The notes under the pieces: model-generated
Databases searched by the model: none
The model's input: the letters and a program-made list of their open reading frames with translations, nothing else
What the model was told of the DNA's origin: nothing
Source: Mycolicibacterium sp. MU0053
Lineage (GTDB): Bacteria; Actinomycetota; Actinomycetes; Mycobacteriales; Mycobacteriaceae
DNA: 64,000 bases
NCBI RefSeq assembly: GCF_963378095.1
Contig: NZ_OY726397.1
Span: 4,030,001 to 4,094,000, forward strand
Direction of reading: 5' to 3'
In this document: in pieces, positions 1 through 9,041 of the stretch
How positions within the stretch are numbered: position 1 is the first letter of the stretch
How the letters are laid out: every line of letters begins with the position of its first letter
Program-made: the position numbers and the translations under genes

Positions 1-744
1 GCTGACCGGGTGGCGACCACCGGAGGTCTTACCCTCACCACCACCGTGCGGGTGGTCAACCGGGTTCATCACGACACCGCGGACGGATGGGCGCTTGCCC
101 TTCCACCGCATCCGGCCGGCTTTACCCCAGTTGATGTTGGCCTGCTCGGCGTTGCCGACCTCGCCGACGGTGGCGCGGCAGCGCACGTCGACGCGGCGGA
201 TCTCACCGGAGGGCATCCGCAGCGACGCGTAGGCGCCTTCCTTACCCAGCAGCTGGATGCTGACACCGGCCGAGCGGGCCAGCTTCGCGCCGCCGCCGGG
301 CCGCAGTTCCACCGCGTGGATGACGGTACCGGCGGGGATGTTGCGCAGCGGCAGGTTGTTGCCCGGCTTGATGTCCGCGTTGGCGCCCGACTCGATCACG
401 TCGCCCTGCTTGAGGCCCTGCGGCGCGATGATGTAGCGCTTGTCGCCGTCCAGGAAATGCAGCAGCGCGATGTTGGCGGTCCGGTTCGGGTCGTACTCGA
501 TGTGTGCAACCTTGGCGTTGACGCCGTCCTTGTCGTGGCGACGGAAGTCGATCAGGCGGTAGGCACGCTTGTGGCCACCGCCCTTGTGCCGGGTGGTGAT
601 ACGGCCGTGCGCGTTACGCCCGCCCTTGCCGTGCAGCGGACGAACCAGCGACTTCTCCGGATGGTCGCGAGTGATCTCGGCGAAATCGGAGACGCTGGCA
701 CCGCGGCGACCGGGGGTCGTCGGCTTGTACTTGCGAATTGCCAT
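1..744 (-). CDS. rplB: 50S ribosomal protein L2 (3' end beyond the window edge)
   Basis: Ribosomal protein L2 of the large subunit, which binds 23S rRNA and supports peptidyl transfer. Translation from the ATG at 744 begins [12 protein letters not shown] and stays open to base 1. The visible 248 codons include the family's late signature [20 protein letters not shown], so only about 30 residues are missing beyond the left edge. It is the fifth gene of the S10 operon, 40 bases after rplW. Identification is secure; the gene is partial only because the window ends. Confidence 0.97.
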   Translation of the reverse strand, partial: MAIRKYKPTTPGRRGASVSDFAEITRDHPEKSLVRPLHGKGGRNAHGRITTRHKGGGHKRAYRLIDFRRHDKDGVNAKVAHIEYDPNRTANIALLHFLDGDKRYIIAPQGLKQGDVIESGANADIKPGNNLPLRNIPAGTVIHAVELRPGGGAKLARSAGVSIQLLGKEGAYASLRMPSGEIRRVDVRCRATVGEVGNAEQANINWGKAGRMRWKGKRPSVRGVVMNPVDHPHGGGEGKTSGGRHPVS

Positions 745-784
745 GTCTACTAAGTCTTTCTGGTCTCTGCGTCCTGGCCGGCGG

Positions 785-1087
785 TTAGGCCGGGGCTCCG
801 AACAGGTCGATCGGCTTGCTGCCGGCGGCCAGGGTCACGATCGCGCGCTTGGTGCTCTTGCGCTGGCCATAGCCGGTGCGGGTGCGCTTGCGCTTGCCCT
901 GCCGGTTGAGGGTGTTCACCGAGTCGACCTCGACCTTGAAGATCTTCTCGATCGCGATCTTGATCTGCGTCTTGTTCGAATCCGGATGCACCACGAACGT
1001 GTACACGTTGTCCTCGATCAACCCGTAGGACTTCTCGGAGATGACCGGGGCCAGGATGATGTCGCGGGGGTCAGTCACGTTTGCCAT
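785..1087 (-). CDS. rplW: 50S ribosomal protein L23
   Basis: L23 (100 aa) sits at the exit tunnel of the large subunit and is the docking site for trigger factor and SRP. The protein begins [20 protein letters not shown], and contains the conserved PVISEKS start and the basic central loop rich in Lys and Arg ([15 protein letters not shown]) expected for the family. Its ATG at 1087 overlaps the last base of the rplD stop codon (ATGA arrangement), so the two are probably translationally coupled. Length and position in the S10 operon are normal. Confidence 0.97.
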   Translation of the reverse strand: MANVTDPRDIILAPVISEKSYGLIEDNVYTFVVHPDSNKTQIKIAIEKIFKVEVDSVNTLNRQGKRKRTRTGYGQRKSTKRAIVTLAAGSKPIDLFGAPA

Positions 1088-1764
1088 CAGGCCGACACCT
1101 CTTCTTTCTCAGTCCCTGCAGACCTCGAGTTGGACTCGATGTAGGCGTTGAGCGCCTCCACCGAGAACACCAGGTCGTCGGCGTTGAGCACGTCATACGT
1201 GTTCAGCTGATCCGGCGAGATCACGTGCACGCCAGGCAGATTGTTGACACTTTTGGCGCTGACCACGTCGGCGCGGCCGATCACGACGAGCACCTTCTTG
1301 TGACCGGTGAGCGACTCGAGGAACTCCCGCGCGCTCTTGGTCGAGGGGGTCTGGCCGCTCACGATTTCGGTGACCGCGTGGATGCGCTGGTTGCGCGCCC
1401 GGTCCGAGAGCGCCCCGCGCAGTGCGGCGGCGATCATCTTCTTCGGGGTGCGCTGGCTGTAGTCGCGCGGCTTGGGGCCGTGGACGACGCCACCACCGGT
1501 GTACTGCGGCGCGCGGATGGAACCCTGACGGGCCCGGCCGGTGCCCTTCTGCCGGTACGGCTTGCGACCGCCACCGCGAACCTCGCCGCGGCTCTTGGTC
1601 GAATGCGTGCCCTGCCGGGCGGCCGCACGCTGCGCGATGACCACCTGGTGCATCAGCGCGATGTTCGGCTCGACGTCAAACAGCTCGGCGGGCAACTCGA
1701 CAGTGCCGTCCTGCTTGCCCCCGGGGGCGAGCACGGAGAGCTTCAGAAAGTCTTGGCTGGCCAT
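1087..1764 (-). CDS. rplD: 50S ribosomal protein L4
   Basis: L4 (225 aa) binds domain I of 23S rRNA and lines the exit tunnel. The conserved internal loop is visible ([14 protein letters not shown], then [15 protein letters not shown]), which is the extended tunnel loop of the family. The gene starts 2 bases after the rplC stop and overlaps the rplW start. In E. coli L4 represses its own operon; I do not see the sequence basis for that here, so it should not be assumed in this organism. Confidence 0.97.
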   Translation of the reverse strand: MASQDFLKLSVLAPGGKQDGTVELPAELFDVEPNIALMHQVVIAQRAAARQGTHSTKSRGEVRGGGRKPYRQKGTGRARQGSIRAPQYTGGGVVHGPKPRDYSQRTPKKMIAAALRGALSDRARNQRIHAVTEIVSGQTPSTKSAREFLESLTGHKKVLVVIGRADVVSAKSVNNLPGVHVISPDQLNTYDVLNADDLVFSVEALNAYIESNSRSAGTEKEEVSA

Positions 1765-1766
1765 CT

Positions 1767-2420
1767 CTACTTCTCACCTCGTTTGATCGCGGTGCGAACC
1801 ATGACCAGTCCGCCGTTGCGTCCCGGGATGGCGCCCTTGATCAGCAGCACGCCGTTCTCGGCGTCGACCTTGTGCACCTTCAGGTTCTGCGTGGTGACTT
1901 TGTCACTGCCCATCCGGCCGGACATCCGGGTGCCCTTGAAGACGCGGCCCGGGGTGGCGCAGCCACCGATCGAACCGGGCCGGCGGTGCACGGCCTGGGT
2001 GCCGTGACTGGCGCCCTGTCCGTGGAAGCCGTGCCGCTTCATGGTGCCCGCGAAGCCCTTGCCCTTGCTGGTGCCGGTCACATCGACATAGCCACCATCG
2101 GCGAAGATCTCGGCGGTCAGTTCCTGACCGACCTCGTACTCCGCGATGGCGGCCTCGTCGTCGAGGCGGAACTCGGCCAGGTGGCGGCGCGGGTTGACCC
2201 CGGCGGCGCCGTACTGACCGGTGACGGGCTTGTTCACCTTGCGTGGGCTGATCTCGCCGTACGCCAACTGCACCGCGCTGTAACCGTCACGCTCCTGGGT
2301 GCGGATACGCGTCACGACGTTGGGCCCGGCCTTGACGACCGTCACCGGAACGACCTTGTTGTTCTCGTCGAACACCTGCGTCATACCCAGCTTGGTGCCC
2401 AGAATGCCTTTTCTAGCCAT
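1767..2420 (-). CDS. rplC: 50S ribosomal protein L3
   Basis: L3 (217 aa) is an early assembly protein of the large subunit near the peptidyl transferase centre. It starts [19 protein letters not shown] and carries the signature around residues 135-155 ([19 protein letters not shown]), whose loop reaches the catalytic centre. It lies 22 bases downstream of rpsJ and 2 bases upstream of rplD, in the standard S10 order. Confidence 0.97.
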   Translation of the reverse strand: MARKGILGTKLGMTQVFDENNKVVPVTVVKAGPNVVTRIRTQERDGYSAVQLAYGEISPRKVNKPVTGQYGAAGVNPRRHLAEFRLDDEAAIAEYEVGQELTAEIFADGGYVDVTGTSKGKGFAGTMKRHGFHGQGASHGTQAVHRRPGSIGGCATPGRVFKGTRMSGRMGSDKVTTQNLKVHKVDAENGVLLIKGAIPGRNGGLVMVRTAIKRGEK

Positions 2421-2442
2421 TTCTGTGATTCTCCTGGGGCTT

Positions 2443-2748
2443 CTACTGGATGTTCACGTCGACACTGGCCGGCAGATCGATGCGCATCAGAGCGTCAACG
2501 GTCTTCGGCGTCGGGTCGAGAATGTCGATCAACCGCTTGTGTGTGCGCATCTCGAAATGCTCCCGCGAGTCCTTGTACTTATGCGGAGACCGAATCACGC
2601 AGTACACATTCTTCTCGGTTGGCAGCGGCACGGGCCCGACCACGCTGGCGCCGGTACGGGTGACCGTTTCCACGATCTTGCGCGCCGAGGCGTCGATTGC
2701 CTCGTGGTCGTAGGCCTTGAGCCTGATGCGGATCTTCTGTCCCGCCAC
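2443..2748 (-). CDS. rpsJ: 30S ribosomal protein S10
   Basis: S10 (101 aa), small-subunit protein and NusE partner in antitermination. Begins [19 protein letters not shown] and ends [10 protein letters not shown], as in other actinobacteria; the ribosomal S10 signature around residues 30-45 ([17 protein letters not shown]) is present. It is the first gene of the operon that runs off the left edge. The unusually long upstream gap (about 390 bases to the next gene) holds a candidate promoter near 3009-3039. Confidence 0.97.
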
Positions 2749-3138
2749 GCTTCTCCTACCTCACTGTCGTGACCAGGCCCCGATTGGGACCCGGTCGAGC
2801 TCAAACTGTGGTGCCCGAACGCTCACGCGCTCTTGTGCCGCCGCTGTTTACCTGTCTCTGGTTCACCGGCCCCCGCGGTCGGGTGTGTCACCCTACGCAG
2901 CCTCGTGTCGCGCTGAATTTCTCGCCGCGATCGTAGATTGGGACCGGACGCGCCCGTACGGGCGCCGGTCGTCTGCCCGGGGCCAGTACCTGGCTCAGGG
3001 CAACCCGAATAGTATGCCTGAAGATCGCACGTCGTCCAAATTGCCGGACGACCTGGATTCCCGGCCCGCCGCGACGGGGCCCGCCGACCGAATCCATGGC
3101 CGCCGCCACGCCATCTTACTCGCCGGTAGGGTGGCGCT
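2749..3138 (-). promoter_or_regulatory. S10 operon leader and candidate promoter
   Basis: This 390-base gap separates rpsJ (minus) from a divergent hotdog gene (plus). On the minus strand a -35-like TTGGAC (3034-3039) and a -10-like TACTAT (3009-3014) are seen; the spacing is 19 to TACTAT, or 17 if the overlapping CATACT (3011-3016) is the -10. That would leave a 5' leader of roughly 250 bases before rpsJ. No convincing open frame was found in the gap. The promoter call rests on hexamer matches alone. Confidence 0.4.
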
Positions 3139-3624
3139 GTGTTCCCGGCCCAGCACCAGCCCAGCGGCACCTACCGGATGTGGCAGCGCCTCGAACGACT
3201 GCCGGCCGGCACCCGGCTGTTCTCGGCCGCCGCGATGGCCCGCGTCCCCTATTTCGCCTCGGTGCTGCCGCACGTCGAGCGGATGGAACCGGGGTTGGCG
3301 CAGGTGTCGGTGCCGAACTGGTTCTTCGTCCGCAACCACCTGCGCACGGTGCACGCGATCGCGTCGTGCAATGCGGCCGAGGTCGCCATGGGCATGTTGA
3401 TGGAGGCCACCGTGCCGCGCAGCCACCGCTGGATCCCCAAGTCGATGACGGTGACCTATCTGGCCAAGGCCACCACGTCGCTGCGGGCCACCGCGCGGCT
3501 GGAACCGCCGGATTTCACCGCGATCACCGCGGGCGCCGAACTCGTGGTCCCGGTCAGCGTCACCGACCGCGCCGGCACCGAGGTCGTGCACGCCGACATC
3601 ACCACCTGGGTGACGCCGGCCTAG
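3139..3624 (+). CDS. hotdog-fold protein (DUF4442-like)
   Basis: 161-aa protein with the appearance of a DUF4442/thioesterase-like hotdog domain: an N-terminal helix-rich part, a central NHLRTVHAIASCNAAEVAMG segment (about residues 70-90) that resembles the hotdog core helix, and C-terminal strands (VTYLAKAT, AELVVPVSVTD, VVHADITTWV). The central segment places an Asn and a His where related acyl-CoA thioesterases have active-site residues, but the substrate is unknown. It starts with ATG-less GTG at 3139 just after GGTGGCGCT. It is divergent from rpsJ and convergent with the esterase gene; no operon partner is evident. Confidence 0.75.
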   Translation: MFPAQHQPSGTYRMWQRLERLPAGTRLFSAAAMARVPYFASVLPHVERMEPGLAQVSVPNWFFVRNHLRTVHAIASCNAAEVAMGMLMEATVPRSHRWIPKSMTVTYLAKATTSLRATARLEPPDFTAITAGAELVVPVSVTDRAGTEVVHADITTWVTPA

Positions 3625-3659
3625 GTGCGAGGTCCCGGCAGGGTTGTTCGCCGGCGGCG

Positions 3660-5252
3660 CTAATGCGCCAAGTCGGCCCAGAAGTCGCACTGGTGGTCCC
3701 GGTCGAACGTGGTGCTCACCCGGCTGCCGTCGGGCTGCAGCGACATCCGCGGGTCCGAGGCCTCGCTGAGCACGGCCGGCCATGCCGGCGCCCCGGCCGC
3801 CGCGGGGACCCCGGTGCTGACGAATTCGCTCCAAAATTCGACCATTTCGTCGGACAGTTCGCGCTGGGCGGGGCTGAGCGGGGCAGCACCGCCGACGTCG
3901 AACAGGTAACGCAGTTCCAGGGAATGGCTCGCGCCCACCGGAAAGGGCACGGTGCGCAACGGTTCCGGCGCCACCGCGGTGCGGTCGTTGAATTCGTAGG
4001 CGTACACCGCCGCGGGCGGCAACCCGCGCGCCAACCCGACGGCCATCCGGTCCGCCACGCAGGCGAACATCCCGTCGGTCACCGCCGCCGAATACGCCAG
4101 CGCCGCGCTGCCGTCGTACCGGTCGAGTGGATAACGCGCGGCGACGGCCCGGGCGTCGGCCCCAAACACCTCGGCCAGCTCGGCCGGATACTCCGCGGCG
4201 CTCGGTAGGCGTCTCTCGCGCAGATATTCCAGGGCGGTGAACAACGTGAACTCATCGCGCGTCGTCCCGATCAGCACCGGTACCCGCGCGATCTGCCCGC
4301 TGCCCAGCGCGGCGACGGGGTCCACCGGCAGGTCCGCGGTGCCGAGTACCGGGCCGCTGAGGCCGGCGTCGCCGATCCAGGCGTAGCGCGGGGAACCCGC
4401 CAGTTCGGCGGCCGGCAGGGCGCGCAGGCAGCGGGCCGCGGTCGCCGGTTCGGGACAACCCACCGAGCGCGCGTAGTCGAGGCTGGCGGCGCGGGCCGCG
4501 GGCAACCACGGCTGGCGCTGACACGGGCCGCTCTGGATGATCGCCGCCCGAAACAGACCCGCCGATCCGGGCGCGACCAGGTGGTCGCAGACCGACACCG
4601 CCCCGGCGGACTCCCCCGCGATGGTCACCTGCCCGGGATCCCCGCCGAAGCGCGCGATGTTGTCCCGCACCCACCGCAGCGCGGCCTGCTGATCGGCCAG
4701 CCCGTAATTGCCGTCACCGACGGCCGGGTGTGCCAGAAAGCCGAGCGCACCCAGGCGGTAGTTCAGCGTGACCACCACGATGTCGCCCTCGGTGACCAGC
4801 CACTTCGCGTCGTACTGATCGCCGCTGCCGTTCGCGAATCCGCCACCGTGTATCCACACCATGACCGGCCGGCCCGACGCCCCCTCGGGACTCCAGACGT
4901 TGAGCGAGAGGCAGTCCTCGGAATAGTCCTGATTGGAGCCGGGATCCAGCGCGACGTCCTGCACGCAGCGCGGTCCGGGGCTGCTGGCATCGCGCATCTG
5001 TTCCCACCGCGCCGGGGGCTGCGGCGGAGCCCATCGCAGTGCGCCGACCGGGGCCGCGGCGTACGGAATGCCCTCGAAAACCTGATACCCCGGCGCCACC
5101 TGACCCCGCACCGTGCCGGCGGTGGTGTCCACCACGCCGGCACCCAGACCGGGGGCCGCCGCGGGTTCGACATGCTGGGCGCCCGCGCTGCAACCGAGCA
5201 GCAGCAGCAGCAGCGAAGTCAACGCCAGCGCGCGGATCGATCGGCGTGGCAC
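3660..5252 (-). CDS. type B carboxylesterase, predicted lipoprotein
   Basis: 530-aa alpha/beta hydrolase of the carboxylesterase/cholinesterase family, expected to hydrolyse carboxylic esters. The N-terminus is a lipoprotein signal: basic MPRRS, a leucine run, and a lipobox ending LLGC at Cys 21, so the mature enzyme should be membrane-anchored outside the cytoplasm. The oxyanion motif HGGGF, the nucleophile elbow GESAGAVS, the acidic region IGTTRDEFTLF and a late GASHSLE histidine make up the usual Ser-Glu/Asp-His triad. The start is GTG at 5252. It is divergent from the P450 gene across 165 bases that hold a TGACA-CC-TGTCA inverted repeat. Substrate unknown. Confidence 0.88.
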   Translation of the reverse strand: MPRRSIRALALTSLLLLLLGCSAGAQHVEPAAAPGLGAGVVDTTAGTVRGQVAPGYQVFEGIPYAAAPVGALRWAPPQPPARWEQMRDASSPGPRCVQDVALDPGSNQDYSEDCLSLNVWSPEGASGRPVMVWIHGGGFANGSGDQYDAKWLVTEGDIVVVTLNYRLGALGFLAHPAVGDGNYGLADQQAALRWVRDNIARFGGDPGQVTIAGESAGAVSVCDHLVAPGSAGLFRAAIIQSGPCQRQPWLPAARAASLDYARSVGCPEPATAARCLRALPAAELAGSPRYAWIGDAGLSGPVLGTADLPVDPVAALGSGQIARVPVLIGTTRDEFTLFTALEYLRERRLPSAAEYPAELAEVFGADARAVAARYPLDRYDGSAALAYSAAVTDGMFACVADRMAVGLARGLPPAAVYAYEFNDRTAVAPEPLRTVPFPVGASHSLELRYLFDVGGAAPLSPAQRELSDEMVEFWSEFVSTGVPAAAGAPAWPAVLSEASDPRMSLQPDGSRVSTTFDRDHQCDFWADLAH

Positions 5253-5373
5253 AACAAATCAGCCTACGGCAGCCGCGGACGGACGCCGCCGGACCGAAGT
5301 TGCTTTCGTGGGCCGAGTCGCGAAGTTTCCGAAACCGCTTCCGCTAAACGGATTTATCGACGAGACTGGTACC

Positions 5374-5385
5374 TGACACCTGTCA
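5374..5385. promoter_or_regulatory. candidate operator, 12-bp inverted repeat
   Basis: Perfect inverted repeat TGACA-CC-TGTCA between the divergent esterase and P450 genes, 33 bases before the P450 ATG. Size and position fit a TetR-type or other dimeric repressor. The nearest regulator gene is the TetR at 6646-7332. Functional assignment is inference only. Confidence 0.4.
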
Positions 5386-5417
5386 AATCTGCACTGTCGC
5401 AGACGTGAGGAGCTTGA

Positions 5418-6680
5418 ATGACCACGCCGATGACCGACCGCCGGGCCAGCGAGCAGGCCCGGGTGCTCGCGGACCCGTCCGCCTACGCCGACGACGATCG
5501 GCTGCACACCGCGTTGACCTGGTTGCGGGCCAATGAACCGGTCGCCTGGGTCGACTTCGAGCCCTATCGCCCGTTCTGGGCGATCACCAAGCACGAAGAC
5601 ATCATGGACATCGAACGCGACAACGAACTGTTCATCAGTAACCCCCGGCCGCTGCTGATGCCGGCCGAGGGCGAGGACGTCATCAAGGCACAACAAGATG
5701 CCGGCATCGGGCTGCGCACCCTGATCCACATGGATGACCCGCTGCATCGCGATGTGCGCAAGATCGGGGCGGACTGGTTCCGTCCGAAGGCCATGCGTGC
5801 GCTGCAGGAGCGCGTCTCCGAGCTGGCGAAGCGTTACGTCGACCGGATGCGCGACATCGGTCCCGAATGCGACTTCGTCACCGAGATCGCGGTCAACTAT
5901 CCGCTGTACGTGATCCTCTCGCTGCTCGGCCTGCCCGAAGAGGACTTCCCGCGAATGCTCAAGCTCACCCAGGAGTTGTTCGGCGGCGACGACGTCGAGC
6001 ATCAGCGCGGCGACACCACCGAAGACCTCCTCGCGGTGCTGGCTGACTTCTTCGCCTACTTCAACAAGCTGACGACGTCGCGCCGCGAGACCCCGACCGA
6101 GGACCTGGCCTCGGCGATCGCGAACGGCACCATCGACGGCGAGCTGATGACGGACATGGACACGCTGTCCTATTACGTCATCGTCGCCACCGCCGGGCAC
6201 GACACCACCAAGGACGCGATCTCCGGCGGCCTGCACGCGCTGATCGAGAACCCGGATCAACTGGCCCGGCTGCAGAACGACATGAGCCTGATGCCGCTGG
6301 CGGTCGAGGAGATGATCCGCTGGAGCACCCCGGTCAAGGAGTTCATGCGCACCGCGACCGCCGACACGGAGGTGCGCGGCGTGCCGATCGCCAAGGGCGA
6401 ATCGGTGTATCTGGCCTACGTTTCGGCCAACCGGGACGAGGATGTGTTCGAAGACCCGTTCAAGTTCGACGTCGGTCGCGACCCGAACAAGCACCTGGCA
6501 TTCGGGTACGGCGTGCACTTCTGCCTCGGCGCCGCGCTGGCGCGGATGGAGATCAACAGCCTGTTCACCGAGCTGTTGCCGCGGCTGGAGTCCATCGAAC
6601 TGGCCGGCGAGCCGGAGCTTTCGGCCACCACCTTCGTCGGCGGCCTCAAGCACCTGCCGATTCGGTATTCGTTGCGCTGA
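5418..6680 (+). CDS. cytochrome P450
   Basis: 420-aa soluble bacterial cytochrome P450 monooxygenase, which should need a ferredoxin and ferredoxin reductase. The I-helix oxygen-activation motif AGHDTT is at 259-264, the K-helix ExxR is E298-R301, and the heme loop FGYGVHFCLG at 362-371 supplies the axial Cys 369. Length is normal for class I P450s. It starts with ATG at 5418, with a GAGGAG ribosome site. Its last 35 bases overlap the convergent TetR gene. I cannot assign the CYP subfamily or substrate from motifs; nearby lipid genes make an acyl, sterol or terpenoid substrate possible. No ferredoxin gene is adjacent. Confidence 0.93.
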   Translation: MTTPMTDRRASEQARVLADPSAYADDDRLHTALTWLRANEPVAWVDFEPYRPFWAITKHEDIMDIERDNELFISNPRPLLMPAEGEDVIKAQQDAGIGLRTLIHMDDPLHRDVRKIGADWFRPKAMRALQERVSELAKRYVDRMRDIGPECDFVTEIAVNYPLYVILSLLGLPEEDFPRMLKLTQELFGGDDVEHQRGDTTEDLLAVLADFFAYFNKLTTSRRETPTEDLASAIANGTIDGELMTDMDTLSYYVIVATAGHDTTKDAISGGLHALIENPDQLARLQNDMSLMPLAVEEMIRWSTPVKEFMRTATADTEVRGVPIAKGESVYLAYVSANRDEDVFEDPFKFDVGRDPNKHLAFGYGVHFCLGAALARMEINSLFTELLPRLESIELAGEPELSATTFVGGLKHLPIRYSLR

Positions 6681-7332
6681 TCGGCCGGCCGTAGACGTGC
6701 AGGAAGCCGTCGACTGCCGCGCGGACACACTCGCGGTAGTCGACGTCGGCCAGCGTCGAAAGCTTGGCGGTCACCAGCGGACCCAGTAGCAACGTCATGG
6801 CCGTGGCCCGGTCGAACTCGACGAGTTCGACCGTGGCCTGCGGGCTGTCGAAGATCGCGTCGAACGGCGCGGCGTACTGCTGTGCGATCCGTTCCCGCAG
6901 GGTGCGCACCTCCACGCTGTCGGCGTCGCTGACCGAGCCGTCCTGCTGAGCATCCGGCAGGTGCTCGAGGTCGCGGCCCAGCGCCAACCAGTTCATCGCG
7001 GTCAGCAGCGCCGGCGCTTCGGCGATGTGTTCGGCCCAGGCCTCCATGAGCGCCATCAGCCGGTCCCGCAGCGATCCGTCCTCGGGCGGCATCGGGGCCG
7101 GCGGGATCAGGCTCTGGAACGCCGCTGCCAACAGATCGTTCCCGCTGGGAAAGTGGCGGTACAGGGTGGCCCGCGCGACGTTGGCCCCGCGCAGTACCGC
7201 ATCCACGGTCACCGCACTGGGCCCGCCGGTGCGCAACAGCGTGGTCGCCGCATCCAGCAGGCGCGCGCGGGAGCGCGCCGGTCGCGGATCGGTCCGCCCC
7301 CTGGCTTTCGTGCGTTCGTCCTTGTCCAGCAA
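6646..7332 (-). CDS. TetR family regulator
   Basis: 228-aa TetR-type repressor. An N-terminal helix-turn-helix domain (RLLDAATTLLRTGG, then AVTVDAVLRGANVARATLYRHF, about residues 24-62) is followed by an all-helical ligand domain. It appears to start at TTG 7332, which puts the HTH at the usual distance. It is divergent from the MFS exporter at 7398, so it probably represses that gene and itself through the inverted repeat at 7350-7362. Its 3' end overlaps the P450 coding region by 35 bases on the other strand. The ligand is unknown. Confidence 0.88.
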   Translation of the reverse strand: MLDKDERTKARGRTDPRPARSRARLLDAATTLLRTGGPSAVTVDAVLRGANVARATLYRHFPSGNDLLAAAFQSLIPPAPMPPEDGSLRDRLMALMEAWAEHIAEAPALLTAMNWLALGRDLEHLPDAQQDGSVSDADSVEVRTLRERIAQQYAAPFDAIFDSPQATVELVEFDRATAMTLLLGPLVTAKLSTLADVDYRECVRAAVDGFLHVYGRPISATNTESAGA

Positions 7333-7349
7333 CTGTTCACCGCTCTACA

Positions 7350-7362
7350 AGACTGTTAGTCT
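7350..7362. promoter_or_regulatory. candidate TetR operator between regulator and exporter
   Basis: AGACT-GTT-AGTCT, a perfect 5-3-5 inverted repeat in the 65-base gap between the divergent TetR and MFS genes. This is the classic place for a TetR-family operator controlling both genes. Inferred from symmetry and context only. Confidence 0.5.
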
Positions 7363-7397
7363 CGAAAGTTCATCCGCCACTGAAGGAGGTTTCCGAG

Positions 7398-9041
7398 GTG
7401 GTCGAGACTTCCGTTCAGCTTGATCAGCCTACCGAGCCCGCGACGACGGGGCTCTCGACTCGCGCAAGGCTGTGGACGCTGACCCTGGCCTGCCTCGGCG
7501 TGGCGCTCGTGATGTCGTCGATGGTCGCGCTCAACACCGCCCTGGGCGACATCGCCGTCGAAACCTCGGCCACCCAAACCCAGCTCACCTGGATCGTCGA
7601 CAGTTACACCCTGGTGTTGGCGTGCCTGCTGCTCCCGGCCGGTGCGATCGGCGACCGGTACGGCCGCCGCGGCGCCCTGATCGCGGGCCTGGTGGTGTTC
7701 GCGCTGGCTTCGGCGGTGCCGCTGATCTGGTCCGGCGCCGATCTGCTGATCCTGGCCCGCGCGGCCGCCGGGGCCGGATCGGCGTTGGTGATGCCGGCCA
7801 CGCTGTCGTTGATCACCACCGCGTTCCCCGCGCAGGAGCGCACCAAGGCCGTCGGCATCTGGGCCGGCGTCTCCGGCATCGGTGGCCTCGTCGGCATGCT
7901 CGGGTCCGGAATCCTGTTGCACTTCTGGACCTGGCCCTCGATCTTCTGGGCCTTCGCGATCTCGGCGACCGTGCTGATCCCGCTGACCATGACCATGCCG
8001 ACCTCCCGCGACGACGACCCAAAACCGCTGGACTGGCTCGGCGCCGTCGTGATCGGCGCCGCGGTCGCGTCCTTCGTCTTCGGCATCCTCGAGGCACCCC
8101 GGCACGGGTGGGAACATCCCGCGGTCTACGGCTGCCTGGCGGCGGGCGTGCTGCTTGCGGTCGCGTTCTGCATCATCGAACTGCGTCGCACCCACCCACT
8201 GCTCGACGTCCGGTTGTTCGGCGACGTCAACTTCGCGACCGGGGCCGCCACCGTCACGGTGCTGTTCCTGGCGCTGTTCGGCTTCTTCTTCGTGATCATG
8301 CAGCACATCCAGCTGGTGATGGGCTACAGCGCACTCGAGACCGCGCTGGCCATCTCCCCGTTGGGCGGGCCCATGCTGCTGCTGTCGGCGACGTCGTTCT
8401 GGTATGTGCCGCGGTTGGGTCTGCGCACCGTGGTGTTCGTCGGCCTGATCCTGACCGCGGCGGGCTACCTCGGGCTACGGATGCTCGAAATCGACTCACC
8501 CTATTGGGATCTGGCGTGGCCCCTGGTAGTGCTCAGCTGCGGCATCGGGATGTCGGTCGCGCCCACCACGGCGGCGATCATGAACTCGGTTCCCGACGAC
8601 AAACAAGGTGTCGCATCGGCGGTCAACGACACCACCCGCGAGGTCGGTGCCGCGCTCGGCATTGCGCTGGCCGGCTCACTGTTGGCCTCGCAATACACCA
8701 ATGCCATTGCGCCACACCTGGCTTCGCTGCCCGAGCCGGTTCGGGGCGTGGCCGCGCGGTCGCTCGGCGAGTCGATCGCGGTTGCCGAACAACTCGGCGA
8801 GCAGGGCGCGCGCCTGATCGAGCTGAGCCGCGCGGCCTTCGTCGAGGGTCTGCACGCCTCGCTGCTGACGCTGGCCGCGGTGATCATCGTCGCCGCGGTG
8901 CTGATCGGCCTCTGGGCGCCGGGCCGCGACGGCCGCCAGTTCGCGCCCATTCGTCGACTCACTGCAGGACGAATTGCGCAGCCCGGTGCGCCAGCATCAC
9001 CGTCGTCGCATGCGGACCGCGACTCGGAACCGACGGCATGA
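7398..9041 (+). CDS. MFS drug:H+ antiporter, DHA2 type (14 TM)
   Basis: 547-aa inner-membrane exporter of the major facilitator superfamily. Hydrophobicity suggests about 14 membrane segments, as in the DHA2 (EmrB/QacA-like) group. Typical motifs are seen: WIVDSYTLVLACLLLPAGAIGDRYGRRGALIAG in the first two helices and loop (motif A, GDRYGRR; quoted here only as key residues G-D-R-Y-G-R-R), and a motif C-like GxSGIGGLVG stretch. The start is GTG at 7398 behind an excellent GAAGGAGGT ribosome site at 7382-7390. It is divergent from a TetR gene, the usual set-up for a ligand-induced efflux pump. Its last 83 bases overlap the convergent mftG gene. Confidence 0.9.
   Translation: MVETSVQLDQPTEPATTGLSTRARLWTLTLACLGVALVMSSMVALNTALGDIAVETSATQTQLTWIVDSYTLVLACLLLPAGAIGDRYGRRGALIAGLVVFALASAVPLIWSGADLLILARAAAGAGSALVMPATLSLITTAFPAQERTKAVGIWAGVSGIGGLVGMLGSGILLHFWTWPSIFWAFAISATVLIPLTMTMPTSRDDDPKPLDWLGAVVIGAAVASFVFGILEAPRHGWEHPAVYGCLAAGVLLAVAFCIIELRRTHPLLDVRLFGDVNFATGAATVTVLFLALFGFFFVIMQHIQLVMGYSALETALAISPLGGPMLLLSATSFWYVPRLGLRTVVFVGLILTAAGYLGLRMLEIDSPYWDLAWPLVVLSCGIGMSVAPTTAAIMNSVPDDKQGVASAVNDTTREVGAALGIALAGSLLASQYTNAIAPHLASLPEPVRGVAARSLGESIAVAEQLGEQGARLIELSRAAFVEGLHASLLTLAAVIIVAAVLIGLWAPGRDGRQFAPIRRLTAGRIAQPGAPASPSSHADRDSEPTA

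Noticed and set aside
5190..5216. CAG-like triplet run near the start of the esterase gene
   Set aside because: On the coding strand it is the CTG leucine run of the lipoprotein signal, not a separate repeat.
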